NCBI GenBank assembly: GCA_015039465.1
Contig: MU130572.1
Coordinates: forward strand, 298,622-362,621
Origin: Phlegmacium glaucopus
Taxonomy: Eukaryota > Basidiomycota > Agaricomycetes > Agaricales > Cortinariaceae
Reading direction: 5' to 3'
Length of the DNA stretch: 64,000 nt
In this document: piece after piece, positions 46,801-60,105 of the stretch
How the letters are laid out: the number at the start of each line of letters is the position of its first letter
Numbering within the stretch: position 1 is the first letter of the stretch
Program-made: the position numbers and the translations under genes
Notes under the pieces: generated by a model
What the model was told of the DNA's origin: nothing
The model's database searches: none
Seen by the model: only the letters and a program-made list of their open reading frames with translations

Positions 46801-47160
46801 AGATCTAGGTTTCATGTTTGCTTTCAGAGATTTTTTAGTCTGAGGCTCTTTGCTCTTCATCGAGGAAGAGGAATTGGAAGAGGATACAGAGGCGGATCTT
46901 CCTGCAGAAGTCAACGTTTTAGATCTGCTTAATCGAAGATAATCAATACTGGGAGGGATGACGACGAATAGGAAAACATAAACTCGCGTATGTTCTGTCC
47001 ATGGTGTTGAAACCTTGTTTTCTTTTAAATTTCTTGACTTGGTGGTAGCTATAGGTACAGGTGAGAGGTTTGGAGAGTAAAGTGGTTGAGAAGATGGTAA
47101 TTTGAATATCTGATCCTGTGTTTGAATGGATGGATGGGGAGTTTCGAATGGATGTTCCAT
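43869..47160 (-). CDS. Large disordered protein with RTRSGT repeats
   Basis: Exon 1 47160-45213 and exon 2 45148-43869, intron 64 nt; about 1075 aa from MEHPFETPHP, or 17 more if the ATG at 47211 is used. I do not recognise the family. The chain is low-complexity: Ser/Thr/Pro-rich, basic then acidic patches, no membrane helix. The motif RTRSGT occurs three times (AKRTRSGTIV, TRRTRSGTLV, ARRTRSGTVI; about 44908, 44818 and 44632), spaced by Pro-rich linkers. A KEN tripeptide (RNLKENK) lies near the N-terminus; the open stretch after it (about 46930-47020) could be an unspliced intron. Divergent from the She10-like gene 125 bp away. Confidence 0.65.
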
Positions 47161-47285
47161 CTGAAGCGTCAAGAATAAATGCGCATATATAGACTGTTGT
47201 CGTGACGTCAATTGAAAGAGACGCGCCTTTCAAAACAACTACAAACAAAACACAGATTAAACGACCACGTCGACCACGTCCAACG
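47161..47285. promoter_or_regulatory. Short divergent promoter
   Basis: Only 125 bp between the start codons of two divergent genes, with CGTGACGTCA (about 47201-47210), a CRE-like TGACGTCA site. If the upstream ATG at 47211 is used, this site is coding or leader. Confidence 0.4.
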
Positions 47286-50200
47286 ATGGTTGTGAATCGC
47301 AAGCAGCCAGCTGCACCGGTTCCTCTTGTCCAATCTCGTTCGACTTCTCAACAACCAATAGTTATGCGCAAAAAACAGGCAAAATTCATTTCTAGTAACG
47401 GCATCAACGTACGTCTCGCTCATCGTTTCTAAATGCGTAAACCAATAATTTCACAGTCTCATAAACCTGAAGATGAACCTTCAACGAACCCAGATTTTAA
47501 GGAAGAATCTACATCACAACCCCAACCACAAAAGGTTGAATCTTGTCCTGTGCCACACATACTAAAAGTTCTAATTTTGTCTTCTAGAAATCTCTACGCA
47601 ACAGACTCTTTTTCTGGTCTTTGTCATTCTTCACGCTCTACTCCTTCCTCATCTGTTCGCCATATACAACAACCCCTCAAAAAGCCCATTCCCATCTCAT
47701 ATGTCGTGCAGAAACAAACTACAAAACCTACATCCTCGAACCATTCATCCTTCCTCCACTTAAACATACTTTCTCATACACCCACTCTCTCGCAAAACCT
47801 TACATATCTCAAGCTAACATCCACCTCGAACCATACATTGCACCAGTCAAACAAGTCACATCCACAGTCAAACCCTACGTCGTGCAAACAGCCACAACTA
47901 CCAAGCGTGTTTGGAAAGACACTCTAACTCCTCTTTATAAAAACACGTTGAAGCCTTATTATCAATCTACTATCGCACCTCGGTATGACCTTTACTTGCG
48001 TCCTTACCTCTTACCTCTGGTTGCCCATTTGGAACGCTATTGCGCCTATTACATATCGAACCCCATACGTATCCAATGCAACCGTGTCCAACTCTACTTC
48101 TCCACCCTCTACAGCACCCACATCCACTCCTATATATCACATCTCCAACCTTACATCCACCGCTTTACATTGACAGTCCGCACCACTTGTCTTTTCTCCA
48201 TCGACTTTTACGACACGCACATCCGACCTACTCTACTTTCAACATGGATTCAAGTTCGACCCCACTTATCTTTCGCATTCGACCAAGGGAAAGATATCTC
48301 GTTGAATGCAGTTGCTGGAACAGCCAAACAGCTCAGAAGACTAGCCAAACAACTCGGTACCCAAAGACGCACCTATGTGGATCCTCATATCCGTAAGATA
48401 TGGGATAAAGTAGAGGAAAACGCGACTGCGAAGACGACGACGGCACCACCTGATATTTCATTTGAGGAAGAAACTGCAGAGTCGACGATTATTGCTTCCC
48501 CTGTCATCCACCAAGCTACATCTATCACGAACACTCAAGAATTAGACACACCTACTGATGTACCTGTCCCTGATGAAGACGCACAAGATACTCTCCACCC
48601 CGCGGAATCCACTCCACCACTGCCTACTTCCTTGTCTCCTCCGCGTTCTGCTTCAACTCAAGAAGTACTACAAAGCGCCGTAAGTATAGCTGAAGCAAGT
48701 GCATACGGCGCAAGCACAGCTGTATACGAATTGGATAGGGAGGTTGAAGCTCTTGTTGATGGTAAAACCGCTGACACCACGATGTCTGGTACCCCCCAGA
48801 ATTTACAAACAGAGGTTGTCCAAGCAGAAGCTGAGGGTCAACCTAAGAAAGAAGAAACACCAAACGAACCAACTATCTCTACCCCTGCTCTAGAAGAATG
48901 GTTAGCAGAATCGACTGTGGAAGCTCCTCTAGGTGGCGCTACCAATCCCACTCCCGGTACTGACAAAGGTGCCGCTGGAGTGATAGGCGTAGGAGCCAGT
49001 TCTCCTTCTCCCTCAGTAACAACAGGAGAAGTCGATCTAGACGATTTCCTACGCGACATCGGTCTCGACACCACCTCCACCTCTTCCCCATCTCCCGCCC
49101 CAACTCAACCCACGGAAGCCGACCAAGCAGCCTCCATAGCCTCCGCACAAGAAGCGGAAACCTCCCGTCTAGCAACCATAGCAGCCAAACGTCTAGCAAT
49201 AACCACCCGACATGCTGCCCTTGAATCCGACCTTCAGTCTTCTATCCTAGCTGCTACGTCCCAAGTAATTGAAAAATTAAACGAGATGAGGAAGGATAAA
49301 AAGGAAGAATTGATCGGTATGATTGAAGGAAATGAAGGAGAAGGGTTAGTTGTAGGATTGACTTTGACAGCTGATAAGTTGATGAAAGGGTTAGAAGTTT
49401 ATTCCAAGAAATGTGAAGAGAGGAGTGGGGCTTGGAAACACGGTGTTGGGGATAAAGGCAAAGATGAAGAAGACATTCAAAAACGTACTGGGTTAGCGAA
49501 AGATGAACAAACTCGATTTGAATCTGTTGTTGAAAAAATCGAGATCAAGTTTTTGGATGTGGTGCAGAAACTTCAGGAACAGGTGAATGGGTGGTATCTG
49601 GGTGCAATTGAGAAGGAACAAGCGGAGGTCGGTTGATGTTTACCCTTTTTTTCTGGTAAATGGAAACTGAGAATCAACTCTTTTATTTTAACCAGATATC
49701 AAAAATAAAAACTGAAATCAAGAATATGGCCGAACAAGCTCAGGCTGACCTTGGTATGGATTATGCTTGGTTGGAAGACGTGACCTATATGGATTGGCAG
49801 AAGTACCATGATTTGATGAGAGGTTAGTATTTCTGGCTGTCTTTTTTTTAATTGTTGAGAGTGCATCTCATTCTCTCGACCCCTCGCCTTACATTTTTTC
49901 CCCCTCTACTTCTCGCTCGCTTTGCTTTCTACTTTGTTTTGGTTGATTGGGTTGATTGGGTTGCCTTCAATAATAAATCGATCACCCGCGCACGTCCCTC
50001 TTTTTAACTTCCTTTTATTCTCCTCATCCATCCCACGAACATCCCTGACTGAACCAAACCTTTTCCTTTCCGTCTCTTACAGCCTTCGAAGATTTCGCAC
50101 AAACGGCCTACGCAGTTCAAAGCGGAACATCTCTCGACCCGCCTTCCCCACCTAACCCCATCAAACCAGTCATAGATGCATTACAGGAAGAATTACAGAC

Positions 50201-50486
50201 TGTAGTTCTTGGGTTCCACGTGGCGTTGGGAAGTATGAGGAATACGATTTCGGAGCTGTTTAGTATCCATGAACCTATTTCTGTTGATGATGGTGTGGGT
50301 GCGGGTGTGGGTGATGAAGGCAAACTGAGGATACAACCAATCGATCCCGACGCCGACGAGAAGGAGGAGACAGGACAAAACGAAGAAGGTTTCGATGCTT
50401 CCAAAGTCATCATCGGTAAAAGCAAAGAACAGATCGAACAGGCTTTAGGAGATGTACCATTGGTTGTTACGCATGAAGAATTGTAG
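47286..50486 (+). CDS. She10-like fungal membrane protein
   Basis: Exons 47286-47408, 47457-47534, 47588-49627, 49696-49822, 50083-50486; 923 aa. A basic N-terminus leads to one membrane helix at about 74-90 (LFFWSLSFFTLYSFLIC). Next comes a long repetitive segment of Tyr/Pro-rich units (ILEPFILPP, AKPYISQA, LEPYIAPV, LRPYLLPL), then an acidic linker. The C-terminal part is predicted helical (ALESDLQSSILAATSQVIEKL; FLDVVQKLQEQV) and ends with the conserved WLEDVTYMDWQKYHDLMR and FEDFAQTAY blocks. These resemble the She10/Osw family of spore-wall-related proteins, judged from memory. Intron 4 is 260 nt and pyrimidine-rich, far longer than the rest. Confidence 0.65.
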
Positions 50487-53400
50487 GGGCTTTATTTATG
50501 TTATGATTGCTCGATGATTGTGCCATATGCATGGTCTTGGGCAGCATGGTTTAACACAAATTATGTATATATTCAGGCGTATTTATAAATCATTATCAAG
50601 TCCGCTTCACTTCATGTATGGTTTCCGCTTCTAGAGAATTATTCGCATTAACTTTTCAAAGTGTGTTGTTTTATTAGAGAAGTTAATATCAATAAGTCAA
50701 TAAGAACATGGAAGATATGTACATACAAAGTGATTACTTCATGTCAGGTTCATCAAACCAATTAAGTGGAATTCGAAGTCATGGGCGTCAATTCGGAATT
50801 CGCGCAACTTGAGCGTCTAGTTATATCACCTGTAGCCGATGCCAATCCCAATACTACTGACCCCATCAACTCTCCTCTGAATCATAAATATCTTTGTCCA
50901 TCAAGCTTCCTCTCCGAAGAAATAAAATAGAAATACCTAAAACAGGGAAGTCACACTCACCGGATGACATGCCGAAGAAAATCGGAGGTCCTCCGGGTAG
51001 ACCTCATTTTCCAACAATATTATTTAAATAAACATAGTCACACATATCATGAAACCAAACAGGAGAAAGCAGGGGACCATATCCTGGACATAAACTTACC
51101 CATATGGCCCACCAAAACGATTTTATCACACGAGATCCTTTCAGAGTCGTGGGGATGCTTGGGGATGGCGGCCAGTGTCAGTGGATCTTGAGTTTACGGC
51201 ATGTGCAAGCTTTTGAAGTTTTTTTCAAGGCAACGTTTCGCCACCACCCCCATCAATACTAAACACAAAAAAAAACAAAAATATCCAATTGGCGGGCATT
51301 TCTTTCAAATTTCCACACTCGTTTCTTCACCCCGGGCCCTTTGTGAAGAGAACCTGATTTGTGCCCACGTTTTAACCGCGTTGCGATCGAGAGATTATGT
51401 ATAGGGTATGTATGTGTCAAACCTGTTTTTGAAAGGGATCATTCAAATGAAATAAAAGGGGACTGAGGTGATGAAGCACTTTAAGAATTGATTTTCTCTG
51501 GAAGGGCAGGCACTTTCCAGGAATTTGCGTGCGCAACAAACAGCGAATCCAAGTTGCTTTATTGAACCCCTGATCGTATATGTAGAAACCCTGAACGCCA
51601 TATGGACGGCAAAGACAGTGGCAAATTATGTAGACGTCACTGATACCTCGAGCGCGAGCGGCGTGTGAAACCCCGACTATCTTTTGTGTCTCTTCACTGT
51701 GAAATCCCAAAATGGTCCAGAGACAAGTTGTTTGAAAGGGTAAGGTGCTACTGGCCTAATCACGGCGATAATTCACATCCGGGCTGTCTAACTCCTGAAC
51801 GTTTGAATTTGCTGATACTTGACTTTTTTTTCTTCTCCGGACGGACCGGACCATGGGTACGGGAGGAGATCATGTGTAATCCTATCAAAATAAATCACGT
51901 CAACGCTACATCACAACGGTTAATGTGGGGCCCAAGGAAGGAGAAAAGCAGAGTGCAATTCAATCAAATTCTGGTGTCTTTTGCCGTTATACTTGCAACT
52001 GACAGCGGTGTCTGAAACAGATATCAACCAACCAGAAAAAGCAGTGCATATCCTCAACTCACAAAACTAAATTTGGAAGATCCATTGATTTTGAGTTGAC
52101 ACCCGACCAAGTCACCAGGAAGCGGCGTTCTCGTCATACATGATGTTGATATAATACTCATCGTAATATATTTGCCGTACTAGATCTTTCACAAAATGTG
52201 CACTGAGGGAAAAGAGTTGACCATCAAAATGTCATGTATTGAACAATAAATAGAATGAATGGATGTGATGACTGACGGACAACAAGTTGGCAAGTGACCG
52301 AATCGACATCAAGGTAATCTCGATGGATATTGGAGCAACCGTAAATAGCTGTAAATGTATGCATTAGAACGACTGAACACGCACGAGGTAACCGTGACCA
52401 AATGGACCAGAGATGATATCAACTACACACTTTGAAAGCTTTCCCATAAATTTCGAATGGTCTAAAAGAGTCAAGCGGCCCAAACCGAAGCATTTTATAT
52501 TTCAGGGTTGACCACATGGCAGACATTCTCAAATTTCCCCCTTTTGGCTGCCACAGGAGCTGGCAGGAGACAATCGGAAATGACCAGTCGTCGTTGGTAG
52601 CGACATTATTTTGAGCAAGACATCCGCCGACGACGGGATCATTTTTTCGCAGGAGCAGGCTCGAGTTGTCTTGTCAGAATGAATCTAAAGGTGTCAAAGG
52701 TGTCAAGTGCCTGAGCGTGGTCGAGCTCCGCCTTCTCCAAAGTTGGCTGGTGATAGTGATACTCTATACGTTTCCATGTCAGACCGTTCAGTGGAAGACA
52801 TACTATAGGTACCTCGATTGCCTTGATCATTCACACCATTTCACAAACAGAGGCCGACATCCACGTCTTGTCGCCCACGTTAAGTACGTCAACTGAAATG
52901 GATATTGATATCCATCTGCAAAAAAATGCCTGGTTAACAAAAAAAAGGGGATGTGCCATTGGATACAGCTTTACTCACCATCTGAGTCAGAATTATTTAA
53001 AGAGATGCAGATCTTTCCCAAGGATCGCCATTTCCGCATATATGCTTTCCAGAGTCTTTACTTAGAGTCGACAGAGGAGAATCGAAATAAGTAACATGTG
53101 ATCAACAAGTTATTTTATCTTTGCCTTTTAGGTTACTTGAGGTTACTTGCCGCTCATAATCCAACATGGAAGTGTCCAAGTTAGTTAAGCCCTCTTTGGG
53201 GATTAGGATACAAAAGAAATACGTCATAGCCCTGTGAGGTAGGAAATAAACCAAGTCCATCAGCCGACTGAAATGGGAGCAATTCCTATCCCCATCCTCA
53301 GATTCAATAGTCTCCCACAAAGATAGAGGCCATATTGGAAGCATCGAAATGCCCAGCCAAATTTAACAACAGAACGGAACCATTATTCGTGTTTCATGCC

Positions 53401-54319
53401 ACCAGATCGCGGTGCCAACTGGATCGCAAGGATAACGACTGGCGATGCCTGCGCGTACCGTGATAGTTGCGAAGTTCTGCTTTCATGCAAAAAGTCTCCC
53501 AGAGGCCTGTTAAGGAGCCTATGATCAGCTTATGTGATAGCAGGAAGAGCATTGTGTTTGGCGTAGTTGACATCTTTTCCAACACTTTTCCAAGCAGGAC
53601 CAGTCCGACCAGCATCCGTAGTGGTCGGCAGTACACAGTTTCCGAAGCTCGTGAAAGCAGAATCCAGATTCCGGACCGGCAACCACTCGGGCTAGAAAGC
53701 GTCAGAGCGTGAAATTGGCAATGCGAGCCCCCAATGGAAAGCTAGAGCTTCAAAACTGATAAAAATCCGACTTGAAGGTACCGTATCTGACATCAATCTG
53801 ACTTGCGTTGAAAAGGAGTAGGTTTGATCTTTGGCCCAAGAGACAGTCTTGTCGTGTGACATTGAAAGAAACACGTCTTCCCAGTCTTAGCCTAAGCTTA
53901 GGATTCCAGGAGAGATTCCGAGAACACGAAGAGATAAGAGCTTCGGAATTGAAGTTACAGCAAGCAAGTGTGCCACAATGTCACTGACACACTTGTCACC
54001 ACGTCGGCTGAGTGTGCCTCAACGCGGAGCCCATGATTACTATCGAGTTAGAATTGTGTTGATGTAATGAATACAGATAACGATACAACAATATCAACAA
54101 AACGATTTGTCCATACGGTCGTACATGGAGGATGAGAATTGAATAGTTGAAGCAAAGATATAGTTCAAGTTTGTTGCCTAACAAAAGAAAGAATAGTAGG
54201 TGAAGGGATGAAAGCGCAAATAAAGACTCATGGAGAGGCCATCCAATGTAAGAAAGGGGGAAAGACGAAACGAGACACATATAGTACCCTGCTGCAGGAT
54301 CCTTAGGTAACAGGAAACT
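50487..54319. other. Gene-poor region (3.8 kb)
   Basis: No motif-bearing frame on either strand, no repeat family shared with the left third, no tRNA seen. GAGGTTACTTG-type short repeats occur at 53130-53150 only. Confidence 0.5.
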
Positions 54320-54875
54320 CTATAAGCGTGTAACTGCTTTAGAATCCAATGGCATTCCTATTGTAAAGTCAAGTGGTTAAGATTAATTCAAGTCAGACAA
54401 GGTCCAATAAACAAACCTGATGGATCAATGCCATTGCGAGCGAGTATACGATTGTGTCTGATAAGTCTAGCTTGATCAAAGCTGTAAAAAAATCATATGT
54501 GAGTTCTTTCAAGCTACAACAGAAAGAGTACATACTTGACCCCCTCCCGTCTCATGATCTCCAAAACTTCCTGTGTGCCACGCTCATCCAAGCCCATACG
54601 TGAGTCTCCGCCGCTGATATTCGCCTCAATATCGAAATCATCTGATGTCATTCCAGCTCCCACTTGGTCTGAGAATGTTGAAAGAGGAGTATAGTTGCTC
54701 AGTTTTGGAAATATTGACTTGACCCGGTCAGGAACGTAGGGGATGATAAAAGTACGGTAGCGATATGTCACTATTGTTCAGTTATTTCAGTTTTGGAGAA
54801 ACATGGTGAGGAGACAATCCGCTTACACATGACCAGCAACGACAGGAATGCCACCAGGGACACATAGAACAACAT
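54320..54875 (-). CDS. DUF2015 family small protein
   Basis: Exons (minus) 54875-54827, 54770-54536, 54481-54417, 54357-54320; introns 54-59 nt; 128 aa. One N-terminal membrane or signal helix (MLFYVSLVAFLSLLVML) is followed by YRYRTFIIPYVPDR and the family core: ISGGDSRMGLDERGTQEV, IMRREGVNFDQARLIRH and RILARNGIDPSGMPLDSKAVTRL. This matches the fungal DUF2015 proteins, whose role is not known. All four exon joins keep this core intact. Confidence 0.88.
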
Positions 54876-55047
54876 GTTATCGCAGTTGGCTTCAGAGTTT
54901 ACTTTAAGTATATCAATTAATAAGTACAAGAGGTTGTGGTCCACGTTGGCAACATGCACCTGACTTACATCAGCGCAGCAACACAATTGTTCGTCTCAGA
55001 CTCTCCTAGTTACTAAGACTCAAAATTGCAAGGCCATGCTTTCATAA

Positions 55048-57341
55048 ATGACTCTTTCCCAACATAAGCAACTTATCAATAAATCTCTCCAAAGCTTTAA
55101 CATGAAATCACAGACCAATTTGTTTGCTTTACTCCAGGTATGTCCTTTATATCTCGCTAATCACGATCCGAAACCATCTGATCAATATAGTAGAAAGAAT
55201 TTTGTCCACCTCTAGATTCTTCCCTGATCGCGGCTCTCCTCGTTGAACTTGAATCAGACGCGGATGGAAATACCATCTCACCATCTCAGAATGAAATTGA
55301 TAATCTCTATGCCACCTGCGGCGCGCTCGCATTACAAGCTGATGAGTCTCAACATTCCGAATTCTCGGAGTCGGACATCCTGCAAACTTCTAAGATCGAT
55401 GAAACGACATCTAGTTGGACCACCCTCGACTACAACCATGAACAATCGTCAGGTAGTGGATCTGCGAGCTCAGGATCCTCCGATTCGTCGCAATATTCAT
55501 TCGGCTCTCCCCTGGGATTTCTGAAAGCCGCCCTCCCCGATGTGCCTACTACGAGGTTGCGCCGTGCTCTCTTATGTGCCGAAAAAGAAGACATCGATAT
55601 GTGGGATATTATCGCCGGCGTCCTCACCGAGGAATCTATCCTGGAAATGGAAGAAAGAGGCCTTGATGGATTAGAAGAAGGAGAAGGAGTTTTATTTCTT
55701 GGTGGAATCAATTTCGAATGGGAGACTGTGGAATCCAAGAAGAAACTGTCGACGAAGGCGGGAAAGAAGAAGGTTCAGCCACGATCGAATACATTCACTC
55801 TAGGTGACATTCGCCAGCAACACCACACTCGGCCACCACCATTTTCTCCGAAAAAAACGACGGATGGATCGAGTATGAGGCGCCCAACGGTAGGCTCCAC
55901 TGCAGATCCCTGGACTCAAATATCATCACTCTCTACTCACATCGCATCTTTGCTACCTCCACACCCACCGTCTTTCTTCCAATCTTTCTTTCATTCACCC
56001 AACCATGCTACTTCTTACGACGCTTTACGTGCAGCATTGACGTCTTTGTGCAAAAGTAAACAAGATGCAGATAATTACACCTCTATTGTTTCAAGCCTTA
56101 TAGACATACTTTTACCGGACAATGGAGACGTTGATCCAGAACTAGATGCACGAATAACCGCAGACATTCGACTTTCTGTTGCCATCGCAGACGGTCGAGC
56201 CACTGATGCTCTTGATCTTGTTAACGTTCTACGGGACCTTGACACAAACCCTGAGATGGGTTTATCTCATCTGTTACCGGCACAAACTTCCGACTCGAAG
56301 GACGATTTCAAAGCCAGCGGCTCCAGATTACCGCTTCCTTCCAGTCATTTACCAAACCCTTCACCTTCTGAAGTCAAACCAATAATAGCTCCAGCTACTT
56401 CTTTTGGGAATAAACCCAGCCCATACCAATGGCAAGTGGTACCTCCACGAAAGATCGTCACCCACAGCCCGAATCCACATGCTCACCACATTCCGGCCTA
56501 TACGCGGGATGTAAACGGAATTAAAACACAGCGCGACTTCAGAAAGACCAGCTCGGAAGAAAATGATTGTAAGCGCCGTATGGCGCAGGCGACACTCAAA
56601 CGACGTGAATTACTTCAGCAAGCAACGAGAGTGTGGCAGAAGGGAAACTCCAAAACGCGTGGGGGTGAGATTGCACAGCACTACGTTGAAAGGGTATATT
56701 TCGGTGCTTCCTTCCTTTCTTTTCGATTAAAACCACCCTTATGTAGTCAAATCAATATCTTGCACTCGCAAAAAAGGAGGAGCTGAACCTTGCTCGAGCC
56801 AAGGTCAAGGCAAGTAGGTAAGGTGGTTGTATCTTATTCATGCCTGTCGTTAATTAAGATCGTTCGTCTACATAGGAAGCGAGATTCAGTGGATTTCCAC
56901 GGTGTTAATGTGGCAAATGCCACTATTATCATCCAAGAAATTTTGGAAGAACAAAGATCATCAATTTCGCAGGGTGGGTTCTTGGATAATGCTATTTTAT
57001 GGATCAATTCCGCTCAGCCTTATTTTCCTTTTGCCCATATCTTATCTTCCTTCTGCCTCGGTCGTTGCTGCCTCTCTTCACTTTCACTTGATGTGCCTTG
57101 CATGAATACTTGGCGTCTGATCCTTCTTTTTCTCTGGGAATTGCTGTGTCCTTATTCCGGTTATTCTTTTTTCGGACTTGAAGCCAAACCGCTGACAATT
57201 ATCACTGGTCGTGGAGCTCACTCTGTGAATAAAAAGAGTGTATTAAAGCCTGCACTTCGGCAAGTTCTTCACGATAAGGGGTGGCTAGTGAGCGAGTGGA
57301 ACGCAGGATTATTTGTTCGCGGAAGGCGGGCGACAAGTTAA
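55048..57341 (+). CDS. DUF1771-Smr domain protein
   Basis: Exons 55048-55137, 55194-56693, 56747-56817, 56876-56973, 57184-57341; 638 aa. The N-terminus has LLQKEFCPPLDSSLIAALL. A CUE-like helical piece (LRRALLCAEKEDIDMWDII, ESILEMEERG) and a long linker follow. Then come DUF1771 (YLALAKKEELNLARAKVKA) and an Smr domain (DSVDFHGVNVANATIIIQEIL ... KPLTIITGRGAHSV ... LVSEWNAGLFVRGRR). Smr domains bind or nick nucleic acid; DUF1771-Smr proteins (Cue2/N4BP2 type) cut mRNA at stalled ribosomes. The usual DLHG reads DFHG here. An alternative start is Met19 (55102). Intron 4 (210 nt) is itself open in frame. Confidence 0.85.
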
Positions 57342-58285
57342 CGCTCTTGGCATCATTCCTCTCGACATGACTATGTTATCCTGGCTTTGGTTTTTTTTCC
57401 TCTCACCCTCTGAGACCCTTGCTCTTAGTATACCTGCTGTGCAACTCGACAGATTATCCTCTTCTCTAGGCTGAACTCATGATCATTCTAGCTTGCAATG
57501 GTTATCGATTTTTCGTCTCTCAGTTCACAATATATATCATTCTTGTGCTTCGTATATCTAACGAATGTCTCGTTCTCATCCTGTATGGTTTATCGACTCC
57601 CACTCTTGACATGGCACGATTGGCCCATTTTTATGTATCACCCCCCCCCTCCTCCCATTGGTAGCTAAAAGCTAAGTATAATTGTTCTATTATTTGTACT
57701 GATGCCCTTTTCTCTTGTGACCTATGCCACAATTACTTTCTAATGAAATAAATTGGCTTATGGTTCCTCAATTTTTCATTTAGAATCTCCTGTATCTTTT
57801 CTTTTCATCCAACACACCCATCCATCTATTCAATCATCCAAACCAACACAGATCTCATTCACTGTGCATCTTGTTGAAAGGATGTGTTTAGGATTTGTGA
57901 TTCTGTGGCATTGCAGCCACTCCTTTAATTTGTATCATACTGGTGCCTGCAAAGTCTTCGCAGGATTGCCATTGTTTTGCCTGTCTTGGCTCGCCCAATC
58001 ACCAGGGTTCGGAATCGAGTAAACATTGCTTGTAGTTCCTGAATGAGTTGGGGTTTCGATGAAGTAGACATTGCGAAAGACGTTCTCGTGATAAGAAACC
58101 CCCCAGTGCCCCATGGTAGTGCGACCGGAAGTGGACGAGACTCGATTGATAACATATGTACAATGCTTGTTCGCCTTATCTCAAATGCTCTCCATACTTT
58201 TATCGATTAAGGGTGTCTAGAGTTTAGATGAATTGGCCTTTGCAAAAATTCAATCAAAGAATATATTTGATCATTTGTGCAAAAT
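57342..58285. other. Convergent 3' regions, no gene seen
   Basis: 944 bp between two convergent stop codons, AT-rich, with a C-run at 57640-57650. No credible frame. Confidence 0.5.
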
Positions 58286-59988
58286 CTAAATTTCTTCAAT
58301 TCTCATGTCTTCGTCATCTGAGTCGGGGGCGTTCTTCGCTGACTTATCGCTAGCGACCATCTGTGTGTCTACTGCTGTGTCAAGTTCTTCAAGTTCTTCG
58401 TCTGCATTGGAAATTTTCGGTTCTTCGCCTTGTAGCAGCTGTACTAAACGTTCGATATGTTCGGAAATCTACAGTGTTGCAGATTAAATCGAGACTGGTC
58501 CAAAGCAGGAAAAGTAAAACAAACTTTGTCTACTGTTTCATGTTCATGAGTCGCTCGTACAATCTCGTATACTCCATGTTGCCGCTGATAGTCACGGCCC
58601 CAACGTGTATGGCATAGTAACAAAAGAGTCTCCACATGCGTAAGGCGAATAGTAGCATCGGGTTCACGCGCTTTAGTTGGAGGCAAGAACTGTAGCGGCT
58701 CGAGAAGCTTTTCTTGATCCTATATTATAGTCAGAAAGTGCCTGATTTTAGAAGGAAAAAAAAAACCTCCAAGTCAAATTCTTCAGGTCCTGCAAGTGGA
58801 AGCAAAATATATGGAAGTGCATCAATACCAGGCGCTATTGTTTTCGACGGTGGGGCCGGGACTGCTACGGATTCAGGACTGAGAATGGCCCTGTGTCTCG
58901 GAGCATGGAATGAACAATTTCTGGAAAAGTCGTTATTATTAGTGTTGTTGGGTAGGGGAATGAGCGCACTTGATTGTAGATGCAACGCCACCCCTCCGAA
59001 TTTTGTCCTTGTGTTCTGTGAAGGAAACGACCTTGGCTAAAGGATATTCCAAGCTGCTGTCAGTTTTGAGAACATCCATAGGCTGAGGAGAAAGGAAGAA
59101 ATTTCTTCCAGTTGGCGACTGAAGATAATCATAATGATCCCTTTGAGAACAGTTTCGAAGTATAGATAAAACTCGTACCACTGTCATGTTAGCGAACACA
59201 CTAGCCAAGAAGTGAAGCTCAGCTTTGCGTGATCGTTTCGATAGATCACCGGATTCAACTACTTGGGAACCTTGAACGAACGCATCGACGAGGAGTGGTA
59301 ACGCCCGCACTTCACTACTTTCTCCGGTCGGATATGGCATAGGTGCTGGACATGATCCACAACGGGAATCTGTAGTATATAGCGAATTTGAAAGTCTCGA
59401 GTCTGGAATAACTGAGACTTTGAGGGACAAGAGGGTAGAGCAGGCAGTTGATGATGCTGTCAGATTAGATAGCAGCATCGATGCGAGATCGGCCAGGATG
59501 GAGTGTGGGTTCTAAGTTAGCGATTTCGTGAAAATGTTTTTTTAAATGAAAAAAAAGTATACATACGATGATGTAAGAGGTAATGAAATTCAAAAAGGGT
59601 GTTTCGGACAGGGAGGATACTAGCAACGGCGAATCTGATAAATTCACCAAAGCTCTGAAAGCATCGTGAGCTACACTCTACAAACGGTTTGATCAGCTAT
59701 CGCCTTTTACAAAAATATAAACACACCAGCTGATCCCTGCATAAAAGCTTCAAGTCTCGGATGATATCATTCTCTTTTGGTTTCTGCAATCCCCCGGACT
59801 GAAGTCCAGAGAAAAAAATATCTCTATGGGGTGCTCCCTTGATAGTTTGAGGCAAGAGGTTTGATAGAGCAGCCTGCCTAACTTGGGGGTTTCTATCCCT
59901 TAGGAATGGGATAAGCTGCAATCGCGATATCAAGAAATTTGGCTTAGACTTGGAGTTATGTGCTCACCTCGCGAAGCTGGGCGTCCAT
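58286..59988 (-). CDS. HGH1: HGH1 homologue (FAM203, eEF2 folding factor)
   Basis: Hgh1 is an armadillo-like adaptor that helps fold translation factor eEF2 with TRiC and Hsp90. Eight exons (minus): 59988-59968, 59915-59727, 59677-59567, 59511-59182, 59118-58970, 58920-58767, 58719-58525, 58468-58286; 443 aa. Family blocks: FLRDRNPQVRQAALSNLLP, ALVNLSDSPLL, LADLASMLLSNLT, FLASVFANMT, IRRGGVASTIKNCSFH, LPYILLPLAGPEEFDLE, RLTHVETLLLLC and GRDYQRQHGVYEIVRATH. Intron 4 (63 nt) is open in frame but is spliced by comparison with the family (FANMT|SPTGRNFF). The acidic C-terminus (PDSDDEDMRIEEI) is disordered. Divergent from SPT20, 117 bp between starts. Confidence 0.93.
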
Positions 59989-60105
59989 AAAGCGATTCAC
60001 GTGATTTTTTGACGCAACACCCTGAAGTCGGCTTACGTTAGCACGACTTCATTACCATCGTCCGCCGAGCTCCTACCTGAAAGTGTGTTGCTTCATGCTC
60101 TTAAT

